Source: Candidatus Heimdallarchaeota archaeon (lineage in GTDB: Archaea > Asgardarchaeota > Heimdallarchaeia > Heimdallarchaeales > Heimdallarchaeaceae). From it: DNA of 64,000 bases. Made by a program: the position numbers and the translations under genes. Below, piece after piece: positions 1-9,415 of this stretch. Where the stretch lies: contig JAHLWR010000017.1 of NCBI GenBank assembly GCA_019057815.1, positions 1 to 64,000 on the forward strand, read 5' to 3'. Below the pieces are notes generated by a model. The model was given only the letters and a program-made list of their open reading frames with translations. It was not told the origin of the DNA and searched no databases. Position 1 is the first letter of the stretch; each line of letters opens with the position of its first letter.

Positions 1-152
1 TAATTTTGTCGGCACTCAGACCCTAAAATTTTTCGTTATTTCGGAAGTACTAATAATTATCCCGCAATTGTGACTGATAAGGAAAAAGCGCATTATTCAA
101 AGAAATGACAGTAATTCTAACCTGAAAATGGAAAAAAAATAAAAAGAAAAAA
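1..152. other. Left-edge intergenic sequence
   Basis: No start codon with a supported reading frame, RNA fold or repeat is visible. The A-rich stretch at 137-152 reads as a T-run on the minus strand just after the stop of the next gene and could be its transcription terminator. Confidence 0.4.
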
Positions 153-1724
153 CTATTTTTTACGTGTTTTTTTGCGATATATTATTGGTAGTGCAATGAC
201 AAGTATAGCTGCAATGCTCACCCATGTTGAGAAAGGTGTACCTTTGATATCTATTTCTAACTCAATCTCGTAGAAAAGATGAGTTGATTGGTTAAGTTGA
301 TCAATGAAGGATATATGCAAAACATGAGTGCCTTCATCAAGGTTTTCTAACGATATAAAGTCCCAAAAAGCACTTTTACTTGTCAACACGTCAGGTTCAT
401 AATAACTGCCATTATCATCATATACACGGGCTTCCCTAAATTGGCTCCATTCTAGTATACCAATGGATAAAGACATACCATTAAGTATTTCAGTACCATT
501 CTCTAAAGTTGCATAATCCTCATCAGCTTCTGATTTATATCTTACTGCTTTGATTATTGGTGCATCATTGTCTTCTCTTTCCCAAAATGGTAATCCTGTA
601 TCTTCATCACCTAAATATGATGGTGTAACTTCAGATAAATTAACACCCATTACAAATTGAATGGTGGGTGATATATCGCATTGAGAAACTGGAATAAGTT
701 CTGGATGTCCAACTGCTTTATGACTAATTGCAAATTTTTGATTAACGACTTCTAAATGACCATAAGGCCAAGGATCTTCAGTGTGATCTCTTCTAAAGAA
801 ACCATGATCAGTACCTATAATAAAGAGAGTGTTATCCAATATACCCGCATCTTCTAAAGCATCTAAAACTATTCCTGTTGCATCATCACAATCTATTAGG
901 GCCTGTAGGTATTCAGGTGTAAGATTTCCATATTTATCTGCCTCTCCATATCCATGTCCAATATTATCAGGTTCTGTAAAATGCATACGGATATAGAATT
1001 CTTCATCGGAATTGCTTGCTATCCAATCTGCTGCTTTTTGCCCTAGATAGGTTGATTTGATTAAAGGGTTATAATAGAGTTCTTTTTCCTCATTATAGCC
1101 ATTCCAAGCAGCAGCCATGCTCTCTGCATCATTGGGGGTCCAGCTAAGATTTTCTGCTGCAAACCAATAATCTACATCTTCACCTATTTTTATTTTCTCA
1201 AAAATTGTATCAGTATAATTTCCTTGTTGAGCCATATACTCTTCATTAATCTGGTGAAAGCTCCAACAAAGAAACATTGCTGTTTTAACTTCATCTCCCC
1301 GAGCAGCTTTTATTCTCTCCATCGTTGTATAACCATCGGGAGCAGAAAGTTTTGGGCTACCTGGACCAAACATATTATAGTAAATTCCTGTAATATTTGG
1401 ACCGTATCCAGTTTCCATGCATGTTAAGCCTGGGTCTGTTGAAGTTTTATGATTAGTTATTCGCACTTCTTGAACATACCCACCTTCTAAAACACGGTTA
1501 ATGTTGGCTAAAGTTCCATTTTCTGTTAAAACATCAAACCAATGTGGTCTAACGCCATCCCAAGTAATAAAAACTACACGTTCAAAACTTGGTGGGTCGT
1601 TAGCAACTATCATCTCTGATGTTTCGTGATTAGCGTTTGTTCGAGATTCAACAAAAGATGGTTGCAGCGCAAAAGTGAGTAGAGTTATAATTAATATAGG
1701 GATAATACTTTTCTTCAGAAACAT
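153..1724 (-). CDS. Membrane-anchored type I phosphodiesterase / nucleotide pyrophosphatase-like protein
   Basis: A 523-residue extracellular hydrolase of the alkaline-phosphatase superfamily, resembling NPP-type phosphodiesterases. An N-terminal signal helix covers residues 4-20. The first metal-site Asp is D56 in FITWDGVRPHW, and the candidate nucleophile is T96 in STDPGLT, which aligns with the Thr of NPP enzymes. EPDNIGH (D253, H257) and GTDHG (D306, H307) supply further metal ligands. The C-terminus has a membrane helix (about 498-517) and a YRKKTRKK tail, so the enzyme should face outwards from the membrane. The substrate (a nucleotide, phospholipid or glycan phosphodiester) cannot be told from sequence. 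It is divergent from the solute-binding-protein gene that follows. Confidence 0.82.
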   Translation of the reverse strand: MFLKKSIIPILIITLLTFALQPSFVESRTNANHETSEMIVANDPPSFERVVFITWDGVRPHWFDVLTENGTLANINRVLEGGYVQEVRITNHKTSTDPGLTCMETGYGPNITGIYYNMFGPGSPKLSAPDGYTTMERIKAARGDEVKTAMFLCWSFHQINEEYMAQQGNYTDTIFEKIKIGEDVDYWFAAENLSWTPNDAESMAAAWNGYNEEKELYYNPLIKSTYLGQKAADWIASNSDEEFYIRMHFTEPDNIGHGYGEADKYGNLTPEYLQALIDCDDATGIVLDALEDAGILDNTLFIIGTDHGFFRRDHTEDPWPYGHLEVVNQKFAISHKAVGHPELIPVSQCDISPTIQFVMGVNLSEVTPSYLGDEDTGLPFWEREDNDAPIIKAVRYKSEADEDYATLENGTEILNGMSLSIGILEWSQFREARVYDDNGSYYEPDVLTSKSAFWDFISLENLDEGTHVLHISFIDQLNQSTHLFYEIELEIDIKGTPFSTWVSIAAILVIALPIIYRKKTRKK

Positions 1725-1800
1725 ATCAATAACCTTTTAGCTAAATTAGCGTCAATGATTTAATTAATTTTATGGTATTTTTCATCAACAGAGACACAAA

Positions 1801-1812
1801 AAATTTATAGTT
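1801..1812 (+). promoter_or_regulatory. TATA-like promoter of the solute-binding protein gene
   Basis: An AAATTTATAG element lies about 60 bases before the ATG at 1868, in the divergent gap. It fits an archaeal box A with a start site near 1830 and a short leader carrying the AAGGATGA ribosome-binding site at about 1853-1860. Confidence 0.35.
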
Positions 1813-1867
1813 AAACCCTTTTACTTTTTTGATAACTAAATACTATCATAAAAAGGATGAAAAGAAA

Positions 1868-3361
1868 ATGAAGTTAAAAAAATTAGTAATCGTTTTTACA
1901 CTTGCAGCACTAATGGTCATAGGTTCTGGAATTTTTATGAATACTACAGCCTATGATATTCCTAGTTCCGAAGAATCAGAACTACAAGATACAGTGCTTA
2001 CGATTGTAACACGACACGATATCGTTATAACAACAGAATTTGAAAAACAATTCCTTGCAACCCCAGAAGCTATAGCTTTGGGAATTACCGATATAGATTT
2101 TAGACAAGCAACAACTGATGAAGGATGGAAAACACTATTACAAGAACCATCTAGAGGCATAGATCTTGCTTGGGGTGGTGGTCCTTCGTTATTCAACACA
2201 ATGGAAAAATGGGGACTCCTCAAACATATAGATGATGTACCTCTAAGAGACTATATTAATAGCCAAGTTCCTGATACTCTAGGCGGCGCTGCTATGAAAT
2301 CCGTTGATGAAAGCGATAATTTAATATGGATAGCAAACGCTATTTCTTCCTTTGGTTTCACAGTTAACCATGACTTCTTAGACACGTATGGTCTTGATGT
2401 TCCTTACACTTGGCAAGAGCTTGCTGATCCTACTTACTATTTAGGTGGGGGAGTTAATGCTATTAGTATGGGAGATCCTCCATTAACAACCTCAAACACC
2501 CGTATTTATCAAATTATCTTACAAGCATTTGGGTGGGAGGAAGGGTGGTCTATTATGACAAGGATGGCAGCAAATGCAGGAATATATCCTGGTTCAGTAG
2601 ATACACGAGCTGCTACGGTAACTGGTGAAGTTGGAATCGCTATGACTATAGATTTCTATGGTGTTATTGCTAATCGTGAAAATCCAAGTTGTGAATATAT
2701 CGTTCCTGAAGGTCAATCGATAGTAAATGGTGACCCAATAGCTATGGGAATACATGTTGATGATGAGGATGCAGCTAAAGCTTTTCTAGAGTATTTATTT
2801 TCCCCAGAAGGTCAAGCTGTCTGGCTAACTGAAAGACTTGATCGTTTACCTGTAAATGTAGATGCTTTTAGTACTCCTTTTGGGCTAGATAAAACATATC
2901 TCTATGGGATATTCAACGCAACATTAGAAACTGAAGGTATTGACTTTAATGAGACCCTTGCTACACAAACACTAGACACAACTATATACTATTTTAAGAA
3001 AACTATTACCGACGAGCATAGTAAACTGCAAAAAGTATGGGGAGAGATGGTAACACAATTGACAGATGCTACAATAGACTTGACAACATATCAAAAATAT
3101 GTTGAAGATCTAGGAAAAGTTGGTATGACTCTAGAACAGGCAATTGAATGGAACGATCAGTATCAAGATGACGCTGATTTTGCCGCTTCAAAAGATTCAG
3201 AATGGAGAAACTTTGCAAAGAACAAATATAATGAACTGCATTATAACTTAACAGGTACCTATCTTTTCACAACTGATACACCTTTTCTATTTACTCCTGT
3301 GATTTTTTCAGTGTTATTTGTCGCTACAATAGTATATGTTGTTAGAAAGAAAAGGAAATAA
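1868..3361 (+). CDS. ABC transporter extracellular solute-binding protein, C-terminally anchored
   Basis: About 497 residues, similar to iron/spermidine-type binding proteins (AfuA/FutA-like), which capture a solute outside the cell and hand it to the permease. An upstream TTG at 1829 would add 13 residues. The ATG at 1868 is preferred because AAGGATGA precedes it and a clean signal peptide follows (MKLKKLVIVFTLAALMVIG). Family cues are the TRHD and GIDLAWGGGPSLF segments, YTWQELADP, and FLEYLFSPEGQAVW near residue 305. A membrane helix and VVRKKRK tail at the C-terminus anchor it, as is usual for archaeal binding proteins. The permease gene follows 159 bases downstream. The ligand is unknown. 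Confidence 0.82.
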   Translation: MKLKKLVIVFTLAALMVIGSGIFMNTTAYDIPSSEESELQDTVLTIVTRHDIVITTEFEKQFLATPEAIALGITDIDFRQATTDEGWKTLLQEPSRGIDLAWGGGPSLFNTMEKWGLLKHIDDVPLRDYINSQVPDTLGGAAMKSVDESDNLIWIANAISSFGFTVNHDFLDTYGLDVPYTWQELADPTYYLGGGVNAISMGDPPLTTSNTRIYQIILQAFGWEEGWSIMTRMAANAGIYPGSVDTRAATVTGEVGIAMTIDFYGVIANRENPSCEYIVPEGQSIVNGDPIAMGIHVDDEDAAKAFLEYLFSPEGQAVWLTERLDRLPVNVDAFSTPFGLDKTYLYGIFNATLETEGIDFNETLATQTLDTTIYYFKKTITDEHSKLQKVWGEMVTQLTDATIDLTTYQKYVEDLGKVGMTLEQAIEWNDQYQDDADFAASKDSEWRNFAKNKYNELHYNLTGTYLFTTDTPFLFTPVIFSVLFVATIVYVVRKKRK

Positions 3362-3395
3362 TTCCTAACTTTTCTTTTTTTATTTTTACAAACAA
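3362..3395 (+). terminator. T-rich terminator after the binding-protein gene
   Basis: Runs of T (TTTTCTTTTTTTATTTTTA) directly follow the stop codon, the usual form of archaeal intrinsic termination. The permease downstream may therefore also have its own promoter. Confidence 0.4.
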
Positions 3396-3520
3396 AAGAT
3401 AATCCAAAGTTTGTTTCTATTCTTGTTAAAAAAAACTTAATCAATATTATCTTTCACAAAGTAGATTGAAAAATTTTTAAATGAAGGACATACACATTGT
3501 TTAAGCAAAGGTTATGATAT

Positions 3521-6388
3521 ATGGTCAACACTCATAAGAAAGATGCAGAAGATTCTGGAGAAAAAGCGCGTAAGAAGCGTTCTATAGTAGATTTTCTATA
3601 TGTTAAACTCTTGAAAGATCCCTCAACAAATGTTATAGTATCTTTAATTTCTTTTGTATTCATTGTTTGGATGGTGATACCTCTTTTACTTGTCCTATCC
3701 GGAGCAGTATATTATGATGGTGGTTTTTCAGGAGCAGCTGTAAACCAAGTGTTTACAGACGAAGTGTTTTTTAATTTAAAAGGAGATCCAAACACATATT
3801 TGTATGAGAAAAGCGAAGTTCCGCTTGGGGGACCAAGTGATTCAGTGGTTTATTCAAATGGAATTCTATATTCAGCTGAAAGAAGTGAAGGCATAGAAGT
3901 TTTAAATATTTCAATACCTGAAAATATTACGGAAATCTATCAATATTATGAGGATACTAGTGCTATTTCTGATCTGGCAACAGATGGCTCATATCTTTAT
4001 GCAGCAGCAGGACGAGACGGTTTAATAATTTTCAATATATCAAATCCTTCTGAAGATATGACTAAATTATCACAAGTTTCTATTGGAGTCAACCAAACAA
4101 CTTCATTCATAGAAATTAAAGATGGTTTAGCTTATGTTGGAAAAGATGAAGAAGCAATGTATATCATTGATATCACTGATGTTAACAATCCTATAATTCA
4201 ATCAAGCATTCCGTTTGAAACAAAAATTGAAAGTGTGGCAATAAAAGAAGATATAGCTTTTCTAGTAGGTTATTCTACCGGAATAGTAATGTATAACATC
4301 AGTAATCCAAGCAATCCTCAATATATAGGATCTTACACTGAAGATTCAAAATTGGATGGAACTATCAGGTCTAAAGATATCGAAATAAAAGATGATATTG
4401 CTTATGTTTGTTTGAAAAGTGATGGTTTTGCAGCATTTAATATAAGTGATATTACAAATATTTCTTTAGTTTCTTATATATCCAATGTCTATGGTTACAA
4501 TATAAAAATTCACGGAAATTATGCTTTTGTAGGCGTTGAAGACATAAATCTTAATGATGGATTAAGAATAATAAACATCGAAAATCCTCAAACAATGAAT
4601 GAAATATCTAATTACATTTCTCCACTACTCAAAACAAAAGAAGTTTGTTATGATCCTGATACTAACTTAATCTTTCTGGCAGAAGGAAGGTCTGGTGTTT
4701 ATATATTGGATGCTTCCAATATCGATTCTATTATTTTAGTTAATTCCTATAACGATACAAAAACAATTACTATTCATACATTCAGCGGAGTGAATAGAGG
4801 TGTTGTTTTAAATACTATTATTTTAGGAGTAGTTACAACCTTTTTCTCTATTATACTTGGTACAGCATTGGCTTTTGTTCTTGCAAGATATGAGTTTTTT
4901 GGAAAAAAACTATTCAGTCTACTTGCTCTTGCTCCTTTAATTGTACCCCCATTTATTTCAGGTATGGGATTCAGATTGTTGCTAGGACCAACTGGTTTCC
5001 TAAATAGTTTCGTACTAGAACCAATGTTTGGTGCGAAAATAATAATAAATGGTTTTATTGCAATCTGTTTTGTACAAGTATCACATTTCTATGCTTTAGT
5101 CTACTTGAATGCTTTCTCCTCTTTTCTCAATATAGATCCAAGCATGGAAGAATCAGCTGAAAACCTAGGTGCAAGTAGTTTCAAACTTTTCAGAACAGTT
5201 ACTCTTCCACTAGCAATGCCAGGTATTGGAGCTGGTTCAATATTGGTGTTAATTCTTTCCATGGAGGATGTAGGAACACCACTAGTTTTTGCAAATATGG
5301 CTGATGATATGGCAAAGAACTATTTGACGTATTATATCTTTGAAAATTTTCAAAAAGCAGGAAGTGTTGATATAACTCCAACAGTATTGGTATTAGGTGC
5401 TTTGCTTTTAGTTATAGCTCTAATTGGATTTTTCATGATTCGGAAATATGTTTCACTTAGGAAGTATTCTATGATATCTAAAGGAAGAGCCGGTGAATAC
5501 CGAATGTCCGAAGCTGGATGGAAAGGGCTTATAATCTATCCATTTTTAATCCTATTATTTTCAATCTCTCTCCTTGTTCACATTGGTATCTTTTTGATGT
5601 CCATAATGAAGACTCTAGGGTCTAAACATGCTTATAAGATAGAGTTTACGGCTGAATTCTATCGGAGTATATTCACTTCAGAAACCTACGAAATTGGTCT
5701 TTATATCAGAAATACTCTTCTTTACAGTTTCTTAGCAGCAATAGTAATCATTATTCTTGGTTCCTTAGCTGCATATGTAATGAGCCGGAAAGAATTCAAA
5801 GGGAAGAATCTCTTTGATGCTCTAGTAACAATCCCAATTGCTATTCCAGGAATGGTTTTAGCTATTGGCTATTATAGAACATTTAATTTTGGAGAAATTG
5901 CCAGAACAAATCCAAACTGGTTTACATTAGGACTGAAAGATGTTACCACAGCATTGCGTTTAGATCCTATTGTTGGGGGTGCTGTCGTGCTCTTAGTATT
6001 GGGTTACACTATTCGGAAATTCCCATTCACAGTAAGAGCAGCTTATGCAGGCTTACAACAGACAGATCCAGTGCTAGACGAATCATCATTCAATTTAGGG
6101 GCTGGAAAAGTAAAAACCTTTCTAAAAATTACCATACCTCTGATCTCACTTAATATTTTAGCAGGAGCTTTAGTTTCATTCGTTTTTTGTCTATCGGAAG
6201 TGTCAACAACTATCTTCTTGATTATGAATTTCAAATACGGCACAGTTACTTGGTTAATGGCATGGAACCCACTTCAGTTTCAACTATTCTGCGCTCTTGG
6301 TGTCGTCTTGATGGTTATACAAATTATGAGCTTGTTTATAACCAATATTATACTAGGTTCAAGAGCTGAAGCTATAACAGGAATTTAG
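3521..6388 (+). CDS. Fused double ABC permease with an inserted seven-repeat LVIVD beta-propeller
   Basis: A 955-residue membrane protein. One helix (about 37-62) is followed by a large outside domain (about 85-410) with seven LVIVD-type repeats, each built around a core such as LIIFNISNP, IVMYNISNP or LRIINIENP; seven copies fit a closed seven-bladed propeller. Two binding-protein-dependent permease domains follow, at about 425-640 and 665-950. Each carries an EAA loop for ATPase docking (near 543, EESAENLGASSFKLF; near 850, DESSFNLGAGKVKTF). The fused-permease plan matches FbpB/PotB-type iron or thiamine importers. It follows the binding protein, so the two are taken as one importer. No ATPase gene is nearby; it must lie elsewhere or be shared. 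Confidence 0.85.
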   Translation: MVNTHKKDAEDSGEKARKKRSIVDFLYVKLLKDPSTNVIVSLISFVFIVWMVIPLLLVLSGAVYYDGGFSGAAVNQVFTDEVFFNLKGDPNTYLYEKSEVPLGGPSDSVVYSNGILYSAERSEGIEVLNISIPENITEIYQYYEDTSAISDLATDGSYLYAAAGRDGLIIFNISNPSEDMTKLSQVSIGVNQTTSFIEIKDGLAYVGKDEEAMYIIDITDVNNPIIQSSIPFETKIESVAIKEDIAFLVGYSTGIVMYNISNPSNPQYIGSYTEDSKLDGTIRSKDIEIKDDIAYVCLKSDGFAAFNISDITNISLVSYISNVYGYNIKIHGNYAFVGVEDINLNDGLRIINIENPQTMNEISNYISPLLKTKEVCYDPDTNLIFLAEGRSGVYILDASNIDSIILVNSYNDTKTITIHTFSGVNRGVVLNTIILGVVTTFFSIILGTALAFVLARYEFFGKKLFSLLALAPLIVPPFISGMGFRLLLGPTGFLNSFVLEPMFGAKIIINGFIAICFVQVSHFYALVYLNAFSSFLNIDPSMEESAENLGASSFKLFRTVTLPLAMPGIGAGSILVLILSMEDVGTPLVFANMADDMAKNYLTYYIFENFQKAGSVDITPTVLVLGALLLVIALIGFFMIRKYVSLRKYSMISKGRAGEYRMSEAGWKGLIIYPFLILLFSISLLVHIGIFLMSIMKTLGSKHAYKIEFTAEFYRSIFTSETYEIGLYIRNTLLYSFLAAIVIIILGSLAAYVMSRKEFKGKNLFDALVTIPIAIPGMVLAIGYYRTFNFGEIARTNPNWFTLGLKDVTTALRLDPIVGGAVVLLVLGYTIRKFPFTVRAAYAGLQQTDPVLDESSFNLGAGKVKTFLKITIPLISLNILAGALVSFVFCLSEVSTTIFLIMNFKYGTVTWLMAWNPLQFQLFCALGVVLMVIQIMSLFITNIILGSRAEAITGI

Positions 6389-6421
6389 TTTTTCCTTTTT
6401 CCTTTTTCCTTTTTCCTTTTT
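6389..6421 (+). terminator. Terminator with four TTTTTCC repeats between convergent genes
   Basis: The 33 bases between the permease stop and the convergent gene are four near-identical pyrimidine blocks (TTTTTCC or TTTTTTA). On the plus strand this is a strong oligo-T archaeal terminator. Confidence 0.6.
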
Positions 6422-8046
6422 TACTGGAACAACACTTTTTTTTGCGTAAACCCTATTTTCTCATTAAATGCATCCTGAAAAGTAAATTCAATTACAGTTT
6501 CCCCCACAAAATTAGTCGCTGGAATTTCAACCATTTTTGGTTCACTTGAGTTTTCTTCAATTGTTAATGGAAACAAGTGATTGATATACACTCCTCCTTT
6601 AATAAAAGAAACTAATAATGCACCTGAAACGCTTTCCTTGTTTCTATTATACAAATAAACTGGGATAGTAGTGGGTTTTTGGCTAGGAATCTCTTCAGGG
6701 CAAGTTACTTGAATTTCAATCTGCTTGTTTTGTTTTTCAAGTTCGTATGTAGGAACAGAGTATTTCCACAAAAAAGTACTGAAAAATGAAGCTTGTGTGC
6801 TAGGTATGAAAGATTTTTTATTTAATAGTTCACTTATTTTATTACCATCTTTTTCACTGAAAATTTCCTTATAGGATCTAATTGTTACATTGTGTTTAGC
6901 AATTCGTTCATATCGATAACGTATCTCCTTTATTTGTGATTTGCCTAAACTATTCCCTTTCTGCAAAATAATGCAACTTGGGTCTTGCAGAAAATATCTT
7001 GTTTCTTGTTGCAATGTTGGGTCTACTGGAAACCATAAACCATTAGCAAAAAACTCTGCCTGAGCGTGGTATTCCCATTCATTTATCTCACTCATTTTAA
7101 AGCTAGTTGTTAATCTTGCAGGGATGTTGGAAGCTCTACATAAACTAACAAATAGAGAAGCAAATTCTGTACAGTCACCATATCTATTATCAATAGCGAA
7201 AGCTGCTCCAAAGTCTCCGTTCAATGGACGATAAGTTAGAAGTTTCTGTACTAGCTTTAAATATGCAAGAGCTCGTGAAATTGGTGGATATTCCATATAT
7301 TTACTTGCTAGTTGAATTATCTTTTTGTTATTGGATTCTATAAAGGGTTCAGATTTTGTGAATTGTGAAAAGACTTCTGGATAGTTTACTCTTATTTCTT
7401 CTTCCTTTTCTTCTGCTGCTAGAATGCGTGTCATATCAAAAGCAACAAGTCTAGAAAATATCAGCGCTCTGTAACCTATATTAATCTCTTCTTTAGGCTT
7501 TATTTGGGGAAAATAGAAGCATAACCATTTGTTACCTTCCTTATCAATTATAAGCTGTGAAGGTTTGTAATTACAATCAAGTTGTGTAATATGCTGAAGA
7601 GGCGAAATGTCGGGAGGGATCATGATTTCAATTTCAAAGTTGTTTAAAGGAGTTAGATTAGGATTTATGAAATTGACACCATAATACAATAACATGTAAT
7701 TTATCAATCGTTTTTCTGTTTTGATGAAAACTTGATTTCTAATAGATAAATCACCATCTATTTGGAAAATATACGCACCGGAATATAGGGAAGGTAATAT
7801 TGGAAATGAATACATTTTTCGGGGACCAGTGTCTGACAAATTAATATTTTCAGAATCAACAATAGTACCTATAGGAGAAATAACTAGAATATGAAGATCT
7901 AGATCACGGTTTTGGATGACAAATGGTGGTTCTTCGTCGCGATGAGCGAGGAGTATACTATCACCTACTTCAGCAACAGTGTCTGGAGTTAAAGGATGCG
8001 CATTTCCGTTTCTAACGTGATATAATTGGAGCAAGACAATCACCAA
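6421..8046 (-). CDS. Transglutaminase-like superfamily protein
   Basis: A 541-residue protein with a transglutaminase/cysteine-protease-like core. The triad is visible as Cys in RYGDCTEFASLF (about residue 287), His in WEYHAQAEFF and Asp in WFPVDPTL. The N-terminal 230 residues look like beta-rich domains, and the C-terminal 110 like another Ig-like domain. The only in-frame starts are TTG (8046) or the next codon GTG, since an in-frame stop lies just upstream. No convincing signal peptide is present, so location is uncertain. Such domains act as proteases or amide hydrolases, or as non-catalytic binders. It converges on the permease gene. Confidence 0.7.
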   Translation of the reverse strand: MVIVLLQLYHVRNGNAHPLTPDTVAEVGDSILLAHRDEEPPFVIQNRDLDLHILVISPIGTIVDSENINLSDTGPRKMYSFPILPSLYSGAYIFQIDGDLSIRNQVFIKTEKRLINYMLLYYGVNFINPNLTPLNNFEIEIMIPPDISPLQHITQLDCNYKPSQLIIDKEGNKWLCFYFPQIKPKEEINIGYRALIFSRLVAFDMTRILAAEEKEEEIRVNYPEVFSQFTKSEPFIESNNKKIIQLASKYMEYPPISRALAYLKLVQKLLTYRPLNGDFGAAFAIDNRYGDCTEFASLFVSLCRASNIPARLTTSFKMSEINEWEYHAQAEFFANGLWFPVDPTLQQETRYFLQDPSCIILQKGNSLGKSQIKEIRYRYERIAKHNVTIRSYKEIFSEKDGNKISELLNKKSFIPSTQASFFSTFLWKYSVPTYELEKQNKQIEIQVTCPEEIPSQKPTTIPVYLYNRNKESVSGALLVSFIKGGVYINHLFPLTIEENSSEPKMVEIPATNFVGETVIEFTFQDAFNEKIGFTQKKVLFQ

Positions 8047-8353
8047 AATACATTAGGAGTGTATATCAAAATCACAGTGATAGGATTGTAGTATACTCTA
8101 GCTAAATATTACCGAGGAATAATATAAAATTATGTACTATTTGTATAATCTTAAAGTAATTCTAAAATAAGAAAGTAGAAAGATAATAAGAAAAATATTC
8201 TTTTACTACATTTTTTGTTGTATTACTTCCCAAAAGTGACTAAAACCAATGGACTGGCTTTAATGTCGGGAATGCATTTATTTAGTGAATAAGGCAAAAA
8301 TTTAATTAAGGGCTAGTTCTACTTATAATTGCACTCAAATAGGGTGATAAAAT
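8047..8353. other. Intergenic region with divergent promoters
   Basis: These 307 bases contain no supported gene. The right part holds a plus-strand TATA-like element (TTTAATTA at about 8301-8308) and the ribosome-binding site GGGTGAT before the next ATG. The left part probably holds the minus-strand promoter, but no single box stands out. Confidence 0.4.
8301..8308 (+). promoter_or_regulatory. TATA-like box for the secreted GATase-fold gene
   Basis: TTTAATTA, preceded by an A-run that could be the TFB recognition element, lies 46 bases before the ATG at 8354. The start site would be near 8331, leaving a leader with AGGGTGATA as the ribosome-binding site. Confidence 0.35.
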
Positions 8354-9346
8354 ATGAAAAAAAGTACACTAGGATTTGTATTTGTTTTAGCATTATTCTT
8401 AAGTGCTATTAGCAATCAAGTTGTTGCATATGATTCCGATATAACAGTTACAGGTGCAGATATTGCATTTGACATTTACCACGAAGGATATCATACAGCA
8501 GCCGCAGATTTAGATCCAATAATTGGAAACTTTACAGAAGCAGGTAATAATGCATTCTACATTAATGAAACATGGGAACTAGCAAGAACAGTAGATGCTC
8601 TATTCCTTACTGGAAGTCAATTAAACTTCACTAATGAACAAGCTGACATTAAAAAATGGTTAGAAGCTGGAGAAAAACTCATTTTCGCTTCATCTGATAG
8701 CGATTATGGTGGTTACACAGATTATGCACCTCTTAATGACCTATTAGATTATATAGGCGCACAGATAAGATTTGCATCTATTTCCGTCGAGGAACCTGAT
8801 TTATGTGATAGTTCAGCATATAGAGCTGCAGCAACCGTTTTCGGAGATTCTGAAATAGCTTTAACTCTAACAAAATTGATGTACGCTGGTTTTATTACAC
8901 ACGGGCCAACAGCAATTATTGGGTATGATGGAACTGATGTAGTAGATATCAGAACAGTAGATATGGATAACGTATCTGTTATTGTATCATACAGTGAAGA
9001 CGCATCCGCTATGGATAGTGATGTAAGTGAAACAATATTCGATTACTATGCAACAGTAGGCGGAGGATTTTATCCAGCAGTTGTATATGAATATCTTGTT
9101 GAATATGATAGTCATCTCATACTTGCATCTGAAGCAATATATTCGTACTATAAACAAATGTATAACGACAAAACAGAGAAAGGTGCCTATAATAGAGGAA
9201 TAACTTATGGAAGAATGTTTGTGAATAATATCATCAACCACTTCATAAAAGCTGATTCTGGAAAAGCACCATTCAACTTTGCATTTGCAATTATACCAAT
9301 TATTGGTCTTGGAGTTATCTACACAATTGTTCGTAGAAGAAAATAG
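8354..9346 (+). CDS. Secreted, C-terminally anchored GATase1-fold protein, paralogue 1
   Basis: A 330-residue surface protein. The signal peptide is about residues 1-25 (cleavage near NQVVAYD), and a C-terminal helix ends in YTIVRRRK. The outside part reads as a class I glutamine-amidotransferase-like Rossmann domain of the DUF4350 kind. It has a beta strand with FDIYHEGYH, a VDALFLTGSQ strand, and a helix then LIFASSDSDYGG, where the enzyme family has its elbow but no Cys is present. It is therefore probably a binding or structural domain. It is followed 69 bases later by a diverged paralogue with the same plan. Function unknown. Confidence 0.7.
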   Translation: MKKSTLGFVFVLALFLSAISNQVVAYDSDITVTGADIAFDIYHEGYHTAAADLDPIIGNFTEAGNNAFYINETWELARTVDALFLTGSQLNFTNEQADIKKWLEAGEKLIFASSDSDYGGYTDYAPLNDLLDYIGAQIRFASISVEEPDLCDSSAYRAAATVFGDSEIALTLTKLMYAGFITHGPTAIIGYDGTDVVDIRTVDMDNVSVIVSYSEDASAMDSDVSETIFDYYATVGGGFYPAVVYEYLVEYDSHLILASEAIYSYYKQMYNDKTEKGAYNRGITYGRMFVNNIINHFIKADSGKAPFNFAFAIIPIIGLGVIYTIVRRRK

Positions 9347-9377
9347 TCTTTTCTTTCTTTCTTTCTTTTTTTCTTTA
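9347..9377 (+). terminator. Pyrimidine-rich terminator
   Basis: CTTTCTTTC-type repeats ending in a T-run follow the stop of the first paralogue, fitting archaeal oligo-T termination. Confidence 0.5.
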
Positions 9378-9383
9378 CTCAAA

Positions 9384-9393
9384 AAAGTTATAT
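9384..9393 (+). promoter_or_regulatory. TATA box placing the start site at the ATG (leaderless)
   Basis: AAGTTATATT is centred about 26 bases before the ATG at 9416, so transcription could begin at the start codon. No ribosome-binding site is seen there, which agrees with a leaderless message. Confidence 0.4.
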
Positions 9394-9415
9394 TCCATTT
9401 TAAATATATGTCCCT

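Noticed and set aside
1829-1867. TTG start adding 13 residues to the binding protein
   Set aside because: ATG 1868 has the ribosome-binding site and begins a normal signal peptide.
8987-9382. Cys/Ile-rich minus-strand frame over the first GATase-fold gene
   Set aside because: The composition is that of an antisense shadow and there is no ribosome-binding site or known motif.
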